From Agapetus fuscipes (taxonomy: Eukaryota > Arthropoda > Insecta > Trichoptera > Glossosomatidae): a DNA stretch of 64,000 nt. Where the stretch lies: contig OX637339.1 in the NCBI GenBank assembly GCA_951799405.1, positions 20,522,001 through 20,586,000 of the forward strand. Reading direction: 5' to 3'. Under the pieces are notes generated by a model, which saw only the letters and a list, made by a program, of their open reading frames with translations, made no database searches and had not been told where the DNA came from. The translations under genes and the position numbers were made by a program. Below are positions 24,501 to 36,500 of this stretch, piece after piece. Every line of letters begins with the position of its first letter. Position 1 is the stretch's first letter.

Positions 24501-27500
24501 TCCCCAGCCTATTATACCATATTCCATAACACTCTGCCCCAGTGCATAGTATACTGTCATTAATGTATTTTCATCCAAAAAATTTCTTAGTATTCTGAAT
24601 AGAAACGTAAGCTTTCTACATCTCTTTACGACTTGTTCAACATGAGTTTCCCATCGTAAGTATTGGTCAATGTATATTCCCAGGTACTTGTACACTTTTA
24701 CGCACTCGAGGGGCTCACATTTACAATCATTATTAGGTATTATACATTTATGTATAGTCAATTCAAATTCATTTTTATGTGGTTGCTGTCTACCATCTAT
24801 ACTAAATGTTGTGTATTTTGTTTTTGATATGTTAAGGGTCAGCAAATTAGTATTCAGCCATTTTTTTATTTTGTTGATCTCCGTGTTTGCAGTCTCAAAA
24901 ACCTCTTTCCATGATTTTCCACTGTACAGCAAAGCGGTGTCGTCAGCAAATGCGACAATTTTTCCAGTATTATTCAATTCACACAAATCGTTTATATATA
25001 CTAAGAACAGAGTAGGTCCCAATACACTTCCCTGTGGCACTCCATATCGATTTTGCGCATAGTTTCCACTTTCAGATCCGATTTTTACTGTTTGTTTTCT
25101 ATTTGTTATATAGCTTTGAAACCATTGTAGTGATGTTCCCCTAATTCCCACATTCTCCAACTTTTTAAGTAATATTTTATGAGGGACGGGATCGAACGCC
25201 TTTTTCAAATCCAAGTAGACAGCCAAACACTTTCTACCTTCATCAATTTCTCTTACAATAAAATCAGTTAGACTATGTATTGCATCCGAGGTGCTTTTAC
25301 CCTTTCGAAACCCATATTGGTTATCTGATAGAAGTTGGTTTGATTCTAAGTAGTGTGCCAATTGAAAATTGACCGCTTTTTCATATATTTTTGATATGGA
25401 ATTCAACAATGCAATTGGTCTGTAGTTCATTAGTTCCATTGGGTCTTCATTCTTATAGATGGGGACAATGATGGCTTGTTTCAGGTGCTCTGGAAATATT
25501 CCTTTCCCAATGCTCAAGTTCAGTGCGTGGGTGAGTGGTGACGCTATTTGGTCACAAGCCAGCTTTAATAATCTTGTGCTTATATTATCTGGTCCCATAG
25601 CACATTCGCCTCGAAGGGAATCAATATTTTTTTTAGTATCATTAATGTTAAGTGTCTTTAACTGTAAGCTACAGTTTTTTGTATCATTATTTCCACTGTG
25701 TTCTCTGAGTACAGCTTCCATTCCCCCAATTTCATTTATTAAGTTATCGGCCAGATCACTACCAACCTTTGAGAAATATTCATTAAAAGCATTTGAGATC
25801 TCATTTGGACTTTTTATTATTTCGTTGTTTCTTCTAATTTATTTAGGACCGATGTTTTTTCTTGATTGTGAAACATTTTCTCTAATTATATTCCAAACAG
25901 TTTTAGATTTATTTATACTTTTATCTATCTGTTTTTTGTAGTGTTCAAATTTGGATTTCTTGATGATGCTGGAGCAAATATTTCTATATCGCCTGTAGTA
26001 AATCTGTAGAGCGTTGTTTATTGGAAATCTCTGTGCCTGTTTATGTAACTTATTCCGTTTGTGTATTGATCTAACTAATCCATCTGTTATCCACGGTTTG
26101 ATTTTCAGAGTTTTGTGATTTACGTTTTTTTGTTCACTATGAGTTTCAATATGTTTTTTTATGATTTGGATAAAGCTTTGCAGAGACATGTTAGGATCTT
26201 CAGAGTTATACACATCCATCCAGGTTTCTCTCTTCAGTGCCTCTAGTAGTTCTTTATAATCAATTATTGTTCTTTTGTTTGGTGCGTTTGCTTTGATTCT
26301 TTCAGATCCGCCCGTAAACACCTCTAAAGCCGTTGTATAGTGGTCTGTAATACAAGTATGCACTATGGTGGATCGTGTCATTGCCCTGGAGCGGACAAAT
26401 ATGTGGTCCAAGCATGTTGAACTTTCTGCAGTTACTCTAGTTGGAGCATTTATGGCCGACACATATCCCATCTCACTCATCAGCTCCAAGTATTCACTAG
26501 CTGATCCGTGGCATTCATAAGCCCTGCAACTCTTGCCGACATTCCCTGAAACAGGGGTGACATTGGCAAAGTGAACCATTTTTTACAGTATGGGTGGTCA
26601 GCCTCATACCAACCTATAAGTCAAGGAATACGAGTAATAAATAACATTTAAGTATAAAAAAATAAAAAAATCCTAATATTATGATATTGCTGTGTGTGTT
26701 GGCAGGCAGGTGTACTGGACCAACTGGAACGCGCACGCGCCCAGCATCCAGCGCGTGTACATGAACGGCTTCCGGCTGGAGTCCATCATCACCACGGAGA
26801 TCAGGATGCCCAACGCCCTCACGCTGGACCACAAGGCGCAGAAGCTGTACTGGGCCGACGCGCGCCTGGACAAGATAGAGCGCACTGACTATGATGGCTC
26901 TCATAGAGTGGTGAGCTGCCCTTCCTTCCTTACTTTACTTGTTGGCTCAAAAGACTTAAAGGTTCAGGGCCTCGGAGGGCTTATGAGGTCAAAAAAGTCC
27001 TAGCTTTTTCTATGATTCTTCTAGCCCATAGCAGCGCCTGCTGCATTAATAAATTAAATAAAATTTACTCAATTTGTGGGTGAATGATGACTTTTTTTAG
27101 AAGCAGCTGTAACCAGGTACAATAATTTATTAACCAGTAAATGTCTGCCAGAAACTTCCAAAAATCTTAGTTGCTGTAAGGCTGGATGGACCTTTGGTGG
27201 CTGGTCTTTGATAAAGGCGAATGAATCCATGTAGCATTAGGTATACTATTTGTAAGAAAATACATCTCTTCCCCAATCCATTCCAATGAAGACTGTGCTT
27301 GTATAGAGTGTGTGTGTCCACAGGTTATCACCAAGGGCACCCCTGACCACCCGTTTGACCTGGCCGTGTACGGAGACTCCATCTTCTGGACAGACTGGGT
27401 GCTGCACGCTGTGGTGCGGGCGGACAAGCTGACGGGGCTCAACATCGTGATGCTGCGCAAGGACGTGCCGCGGCCCATGGGGATAGTGGCCGTAGCGCCC

Positions 27501-30500
27501 GACGTCAACAACTGTAAGCTGCTCCTCTCCTCGTGACATGTCAGGTGCTAGATGTGCCTCCATGATCTGCCCATGGGCATAGTGGCCAGCCAGGATTAGA
27601 CAAAAGGCAGTTGTCATAGCCACCAACATTAAGGATTGGACTGGAATGCGAGTAAGGAGAGTTGTTAATAGTTGCACAGAATATGGAGTCATTTTCCATG
27701 GTGGTTTCTAAATTGTATACAAATGTGCAATGTGCCTTCATATGTAATGTGAGTGTGTGTTGGCAGGTCGCCTGAACCCCTGCCAGATAAACAATGGAGG
27801 TTGCTCTGACCTGTGTCGGCTGAATGCCCGCGGCCAGGTGGTCTGCCGCTGCTTCTCCAGCAGGCAGCTGGACGCCGACCTCAAGAAGTGCATCGGAGTC
27901 TCCGTCTGCTCCTCTGACAGACACGCCACGTTTGAGTGAGTACTATTGCCATTTACTTTGTTGGTTTATGTTACCCAACATATACTTCACCATAGCATCC
28001 CTGTTTTTGACCTGATAGGCTGACTGAATAGTAATTTTGTCTTGTCACTCTACTACTCAAGTTACAGGACACACAGGGTGGCACGAAATCATTTTTTTTC
28101 TAATTTCAAATGTTCATAGTCCATTGATCTGGAATGTTATCTATGGATAAGAGTGTCTGCAGGATGGCATTATAAATAATTCACCATTGATTGATTGAAT
28201 AAATAGTTTCTTGTTGTTTCCTATTCCTTGAATTACTAAGCCCCCACAGAAGATGGAGAACTGTGTGTTACTTTGTGAGCTTGCTGATTTGTTGCTACTC
28301 TGCAGATGTGGAGATGGCAGCTGTATTCCTGAGGAATCCACATGTGACGGCATCCCCCACTGCAGTGATGGCAACGATGAAGACGTCAACTATTGCAGTA
28401 AGCTTGCATGGAATTCTGCTGAATTATACAGTTAACTAGAGATGGAAAAAACGGCTTAGTAAAAAAAACGAAAAAACGCTTACGCTTTTTAAAATAAGCA
28501 GCTTAAAAAGTGTTTTTTCGTTTTTTGGGTTTATTGTAAATATAAAATTTAATTCATTTAGTAGTTTCAGTTTTTCCATATTTACTCAAAAACTATTGAC
28601 ATTATTGAAAAATTTTTGAGTATTAAACCTAAACAATGTAAAGTTCTGTAAGTTAAAAGCAAAAAAAAAAATCCAAAATATAGCACACACGAAAAAAAAG
28701 CTAAAAATGTAAAAAAAACGCGTTTTTTGAAATATTTTTTTGTGGTAGCAATTCTTAAGTTATATATTTTGTTTAAGCTTTATAATTAAGAAAAAAAATT
28801 AATAAACATGCTTGATTTTTTTCATTACTGTAACTATTTTGCTAAGACCATAAAGTGTAAGAAACAAAAACGGCAGATTTAGCTTTATAACACGCCATTA
28901 GCGTTTGAAAAAGCGTTTAAAAAAAGCAGAAGCAACTTTCGTTTAAAACAAAACGAAAACTTTGCTGCGTTTAAAACGAAACGAAAACGAAAGTTGCTTC
29001 TGCTAATTTTATACGCTTTTTCAAACTAAATGAATTAAATTTTAATTAAATCAAAGAACACAGTTTTTCCATATTTACTCAAAAACTATTGACATTATTG
29101 AAAAAATGTTGAGTATTGAACCTAAACAATGTATAGTTCTGTAAGTAAAAAGCAAAAAAAAAATCCAAAATACAGCACACACGAAAAAAAAGCTAAAAAT
29201 GTAAAAAAAAACGCGTTTTTTAAAATATTTTTTTGTGGTGGCAATTCTTAAGTTATATATTTTGTTTAAGCTTTGTAATTAAGATAAAAAATTAATAAAC
29301 ATGCTTGATTTTTTTCATTACTGTAACTATTTTGCTAAGACCATAAAGTGTAAGAAACAAAAACGGCAGATTTAGCTTTATAACACGCCATAAGCGTTTG
29401 AAAAAGCGTATAAAATTAGCAGAAGCAACTTTTTATACGCTTTTTTTTCAAAACGACTTTTCGTTTAAATTGTAAGCGCGCTTAGTTGCTTAAAATAAAA
29501 AGCAGCTATTTTAAACTGCTTTTCGTTTAAACGGCCACCTCTACAGTTAACTGTATGCTTAACTTGCGTTAACTGATGGCTTTTCAATTACATATTTTGT
29601 TATGAAATCCCTCTTCAATAAAAATCTTTGTTTTAAAATTTAGTAACAAAATAAGGTATCAAATTTAATCTTATTTAAAAAAGTGATTGGTGTCCCTCAA
29701 GGTTCTCATCTCAGTCCTCTTTTGTTGGATTTCTTCATAAGCATGTGACAATCATATTAACACTATCATTTGTGGATTACAGCCAGCAGAAAGTGCCCAG
29801 AAGGATTCTTCCAGTGCACCAACAATCGCTGCATCCGCCAAGAGAGCGTGTGCAACCACGAAAATGACTGCGGAGACAACTCTGATGAAGTTAACTGCTC
29901 TTGTGAAGGAGAGCTTTTCAGGTTTGTAGAAATCTTTGTGAATAATTCAGGCCAATTTTACCAACAAAATGGGGGAGTTTTACCTACCATTAAAACTCTT
30001 ATTATGTTTCTATAGATGTCTGGAGTCCATATTATGAGAGAAACAATCACTTTTTCCCTTTTATGTGGTTTTTTTAGTCTATTCCTGGGTCTTTGATTTG
30101 CACTTTTTTACACTTTAGGCACTTTTCTACTCTATGGTCGCTTTTTCCCCATTTCCTGTTTCCCTATTTCCAGTTCCCCCATAACCCGGTCGCCATTTGT
30201 CATAAAGCTCATAATACACCAGGTAGGGGTTACCTGGACTCCAGACATCTATAGAAACATAATAAGAGTTTTAATGGTAGGTAAAACTCCCCCATTATGT
30301 GTTCTGAGAGATGTCTGGAGTCCATATTATGAGAGATCTGTCTATTATCTCCTGGTGACCGGGGACGTCTTTATTTGATATTAACTGGTTGAAATAGGGA
30401 GGGATCTTCTGGAGCTGTATGTTTCAACATCTCTTTCTGATAGTATTTTCTGAAAGTGTTTTCTATTGGGTAGTTCTCCAGCCAATTAAGTGATGCGACC

Positions 30501-33500
30501 GCTGAACGTGTGCTGCCGGGAGTGGCCTCTACTCCTGCTGATCTTAGCGTGTTCTTTACCCATCCTCCTATGATTGTTCTTGTAGCTGCCTTCACTTGTC
30601 CTCGGGTGCTGATGAACAGGTTAAATATTTTGTCCTGATCTCCTTTCGCGTGATAGTTCAATCAGCTTCCTTATCCAAAAGACTGGGTTGACGTTGTGTT
30701 CCTTGGATTCCAGAAGTGTATCTGTTTTTGATCCAACAAATGGAATTAACACAATTGATGTGCCTTCGTCTAGAATGTTTCCTTCTGTGATATTTAGCAA
30801 GGTCAGATCGTGTACTCTTCTTCCTGATGATAACAGAAGTAAGATTGCTGTTCTACACGCAACTTCATAGAGAGAATCTGAACGAGGAGTGTTCCTGACT
30901 AGCCAGTCCTTTACTATCTGCGGATTCCACACAGGGGACTTAGGAGGGTTAATCCTTACCATTGCTATGGCTTTTAATGTATGTTTCACTAGGAAATCTG
31001 AGCTGAGATTCTTTTCCATCATTGGGTTGCAGAAGGTTACGATGGCTGACTTGTGTACCAGTATAGTCCTGTATGACAGTTTTTTGTTTATGAACAGTTG
31101 CGCTAGATACCTTGCCAATTGATTAGGAGATGATGTGTTGGGATGGGTATTTTCCGCCAGTATCCAGCGGAACCATCTTTGCCAAGCAGGTTTATATGTG
31201 TTGAGTGTGGAAGCTCTCCATCCTGACAGGAGCAGTCTTTTCTCTTCCGCGTTTTGAAAGATTGCGCATGAGTCTGTGGAGTCTCTGGATACGTAAGTTG
31301 AACTCATGTGTGCCGTCGTGGATGCGAACAGGTCTATATCTGGTACTCCGAAATGATTGAAAATGGCCTTCGTTGCTGTTGATAAAAGATGCCACTCTGG
31401 AGGGGATCTTCCTCTTGATAGGTGATCCGCGTCTCCGTTGTATCTTCCCGGTAGGTACTGCGCTGTTAGCGAGATTTCCCATTGGCCTGCCAGAGTTAAC
31501 AGATCTCGGGTAAGATTTAGGAGTGTTTTGGATCTGGTGCCCCCTTCCTTGCGGATGTAGGCGACTACTGTCTTGTTGTCTGATTGTACCAGAATTTCGG
31601 AGCCAGAAAGGTCGTGCGCTGTGCGTTGCAGGGTTGTGAAAACAGCGAACAACTCTTTTCGTTTGGAGTGCCGCTTCTTTTGTTTGAACGGTCCACTGTC
31701 CTGACAGCATCAAGTCGTCCAGAGTTGCTCCCCAAGCTTAGTCTGACGCATCTGTTGTCAAGAAACGTTCGCAGGTTTCCCTGTGGATGGAACTTGATTC
31801 GTTCGCATTCCCTATCCCCCACTCTATTACTTGTAAGCTGTCCTCGGTCATTTGTCATGACCTTCTTGGTGACAGGTGCTTCAGTGGCCTGCTCGCTATC
31901 TGCAATTGTCTGCAGTGGAGGCGACCATGAAGCTGGCAAAGTTTAGTCTTCCTAGGAGACTTTCCACCAGTTTTAAGGACCATTTTCGAGAAGTCAGTAT
32001 TGCTCGAAGTGAGTGGCACAATGCCTCTTTCTTCCGGTAAGAAAAACCTTCTTGGTGACAGGTGCTTCAGTGGCCTGCTCGCTATCTGCAATTGTCTGCA
32101 GTGGAGGCGACCATGAAGCTGGCAAAGTTTAGTCTTCCTAGGAGACTTTCCGCCAGTTTTAAGGACCATTTTCGAGAAGTCAGTATTGCTCGAAGTGAGT
32201 GGCACAATGCCTCTTGCTTCCGGTAAGAAAGGAATTTGCAATTGTTATGCGTGTCCCAAACGATTCCCAAGTACTCTAATTGTTGAGTGGGGAAGAGCAC
32301 TGACTTCTGGAGATTTACATACCACCCCAGAGATTGTAGGATATCTACTGCTAGATGCGATTGCCGACGAAGATCGTCCTTGGATTGGTTCGCAAGGAGG
32401 AAGTCGTCGAGATAAACGATTGTCCGGATATCTTGTCGCAGCAGTAAGTAGTTGGGCTACCCAATTTGTGAGGGTTGCAAACATTCTGGGGGCAGATGAA
32501 AGGCCAAAGATGCGATTGCCGACAAAGATCGTCCTTGGATTGGTTCGCAAGGAGGAAGTCGTCGAGATAAACGATTGTCCGGATATCTCGTCGCAGCAGT
32601 AAGTAGTTGGGCTACCCAATTTATGAGGGTTGAAAACACTCTGGGGGCAGATGAAAGGCCAAAGATGCGATTGCCGACAAAGATCGTCCTTGGATTGGTT
32701 CGCAAGGAGGAAGTCGTCGAGATAAACGATTGTCCGGATATCTCGTCGCAGCAGTAAGTAGTTGGGCTACCCAATTTGTGAGGGTTGAAAACATTCTGGG
32801 GGCAGATGAAAGGCCAAAGATGCGATTGTCGACAAAGATCGTCCTTGGATTGGTTCGCAAGGAGGAAGTCGTCGAGATAAACGATTGTCCGGATATCTCG
32901 TCGCAGCAGAAAGTAGTTGGGCTACCCAATTTGTGAGGGTTGCAAACATTCTGGGGGCAGATGAAAGGCCAAAGGGCAGACTTGTCATCTGAAGTAATTC
33001 TCCTCGATAGACCAGTCGCAAAAATCTCCGATGTGCTATTGGGAAATGAAAGTAAGCTTGCGATAGGTCTATTTTCGACAACCAATCGTTTGGCTGCAGA
33101 AACTCTGACACTTTGTAGTGGCTATGAGTTTGAACGGAGCCGGGTCTAGGAAGAAGTTTTAACGATTTCAGGTTGAAAATTATTCTCGGGGAATCGTCCG
33201 ATTTGAGTGTTAGGAACATTTTTGATAAGAAACTCTGACACTTTGTAGTGGCTTATGAGTTTGAACGGAGCCGGGTCTAGGAAGAAGTTTTAACGATTTT
33301 GGTTGAAAATCATTCTCGGGGAATCGTCCGATTTGAGTGTTAGGAACATTTTTGATAAGAAACTCTGACACTTTGTAGTGGCTTATGAGTTCGAACGGAG
33401 CCGGGTCTAGGAAGAAGTTTTAACGATTTTGGTTGAAAATCATTCTCGGGGAATCGTCCGATTTGAGTGTTAGGAACATTTTTGATAAGAAGCTGGGAGA

Positions 33501-36500
33501 TGACTCCGCTGCCTCTATAACTCCGGATTCGGTCATTTCCTTTATTTGAGAGTCCATTTCGGGTGAAGGACTCGTCTGGTATAGCATTAAGTGGCTCCCT
33601 CTGGGAAACCAGATAATCTATCCTTGGGTCCAAGACAACCCTAAGCCGTTTCTGACGCCGCGGCGGTGAACCTGATTCCGAAGTGTCATATCCGCATTTT
33701 TACATCCACACATTGAGATATATACTATAGAGTCGCAACCATCATACAATCAGGAAAAAAATGTCAAGCCGAAGTCCGTTGGAAACGTTTTAATGCAGAT
33801 GCAAGGAGACAATCAGTTTTTATCCAGCTTCTGCATCGAATAACGCGCACTGTACTCTCAGGTTAAAACGAGATAGCAATAATTTTAGCAAACACATGGC
33901 AGACTTCAAACACGACAAAAAGGGCTGGATGTCATAATTCTCTGATATAAAATTCCCCTACAGTAATACTATTAAAAATGAATGTCAGATTAAAATGAAA
34001 TGTAACTTTAGTCCTTTACTTTTAAAAATAATATGAGCAAGTCTTCAACCAGCAACCCGGCAGTATACAACCTTATTGTCGGTGTCAAATGTGTAACATT
34101 AATTAAAATATATTTAAGAAAAACTATTTTTTTTTTTCAAAAATAAATTGTTTTAATAATTAATCTGTGCTAGTATGTTGTGTTTTTTTTTTTCATTTGT
34201 GCATGTTGTAAAATTGATCAAGTTCACAAACAATGGTGTTTGAAAACTCCAATCACAATATTTAGACATTTATGGCAATATGTATTACCACCTGTCACGT
34301 CCGTTCGCTGTGTAAGTCTGCGTGAGACTGACGAGCCTCAAAATCGGGTTTTTCTCGAGTACGACTTTTGACTTACTACAGGGTGCTACGTGTTTCGAGC
34401 AACGTTACGTCTCTAGTATATATACCTCAATGCATCCACATCACCTGAATCCTGTGAGATTTCGGCGGGAGGTGGCCCTTTTTTGTTATCACAACTCATA
34501 ACACTGATTTTGATGTTATCTAAAGTAAAAACTCCGTTAAAATAACGAAAAACGTTTTTCGTAAATGCGTGGCATACCCACAAAAATACATTATATTTTT
34601 GTAGGTATGCCACGCTTATACACTTTTAAACACCACAATTTCGCCTGTTTTAGTTTTTAATTGTTCACAGGGACACAAGATGGTAAAATAACACTCTTTT
34701 TTAAATGTTTTTGCCCAGGAATATTGTCAATTCACTCAAATTTTCGAAGGTGAATTCAACTGACATGTGACCACAAGGGAAAAATGACGCTTTATGACAA
34801 ATGGCGACCGGGTTATGGGGGAACTGGAAATAGGGAAACAGGAAATGGGGAAAAAGCGACCATAGAGTAGAAAAGTGCCTAAAGTGTAAAAAAGTGCAAA
34901 TCAAAGACCCAGGAATAGACTAAAAAAACCACATAAAAGGGAAAAAGTGATTGTTTCTCTCATAATATGGACTCCAGACATCTCTCAGAACACATAATGA
35001 TTGTATTGCTTTTACTTTGAGACACTGGAAGAAAGTGGCGATTGATATTCGTTTTTAATTGGAGTGGGAACACAGATACTAGTAACTCATTCGATAAACA
35101 GGCAGTTTGGCAAAGGAATGAGTCGCAGAAACACCAAGTTCTCATAGTTTTGATGTTGACTGTGAGTTGTTCTACGAGATGCCCTTGTAGTGAGGAGAGC
35201 AGGAGGAACAAGTGAGAAGATGTCGTCAGAACAGACATGCTTATAGCACGTGCACAACAGGCTGAGCGTCCTGACCCTCCCATGCTTGAGGGAATTGCCT
35301 GTGAGAGTAGGTTCATTGCTTCAGTATGAAGACTCATATCTTGTCATTCCAGGTGCACCTCAGGGCAGTGCATAGTGAGCAGCCTGCAGTGCAACTTGGT
35401 GGCCGACTGCCCCGACGCCTCTGATGAGATGGGCTGTCCCCGCAGGGACTGCCAGGCGCCCGGGGCCCTGGGGGCGCGCCCTCCCCCTGACTCCTCTCCG
35501 CCCAGGAACTGCCTGCACACCACGCCCTGCATCCACCCCGCCTGGATCTGCGACGGCAACAATGACTGCCTGGACAACAGCGATGAGATGGGATGCCCAG
35601 GTAACTGTTTTATGCTTCTGCCTCCGATTGTTCCACTATTTATGTTGTCTTCACTTATAATGGAGTTGCTCTGTGTATTTTTTCACAAAACAATCTATAA
35701 TCTAAGTTGCAAAGACCAGCAAAAAAAAGGGGGAAGGAAATGTCGGTAAAAAAAGCTCAAGGAAAGAGTGCGCTGACTAGGTGTATTATTACATCATCTT
35801 CACGCTTAAGAAGTCATGGACAGAGCGTCCGGAAGCTCCAGCTCCTGTAGACCATGGTAACACATCCCAGAAAGCAACTCTCCAGTGTCTATTGCGGGTC
35901 GTATGAGCCAAAAACTCCTATTCAAATAATGCATTGTTTAGAAAAACAAAGAAGAGATTTAGCGCAGAGAGCAGCATGTCTGTTATTAAAAACATAACAG
36001 GAGTGTTTCACTGTATCGTAGCCTCTACTTCAAGCAACTAACTATTTATTGTCAGCCTTCTATTGTCCACATCTGCCATGTTGCCTCTAATCATATGTTT
36101 CCATGTTCCAGTGACCACAGTGGCCCCCGTCTCCGCCAATGGTTCCTCGTGCGGAGCCAACAAGTTCAAGTGCGCCAACAACCTGTGCATCCTGCTGAAC
36201 TGGCGCTGTGACGGGGAGCCCGACTGCCATGACGAGGACGTGGCCGAGAAGGGAGTCAGCTCTGATGAAGCTGGATGCAGTAAGTCTGTCACTCCACTAA
36301 CAAGGTCAAGTGCACCAACAACCTGTGCACCCTGCTGAACTGGCGCTGTGACGGGGAGCCCGACTGCCATGACGAGGACGTGGCCGAGAAGGGAGTCAGC
36401 TCTGATGAAGCTGGATGCAGTAAGTCTGTCACTCCACTAACAAGGTCAAGTGCACCAACAACCTGTGCACCCTGCTGAACTGGCGCTGTGACGGGGAGCC

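Larger units (their letters stand above)
29968..34998 (-). mobile_element. DIRS-like retrotransposon, copy 2
   Basis: It is 5031 bp, nearly identical to copy 1 without the nested RTE, and has the same inverted ends. Its internal complementary region is at about 30236-30338. The AAT shared by both ends is at 29968-29970 and 34996-34998. It lies 46 bp inside intron 16. It carries the same three internal tandem duplications in different numbers (187 bp x2, 155 bp x4, 130 bp x3). Confidence 0.92.
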
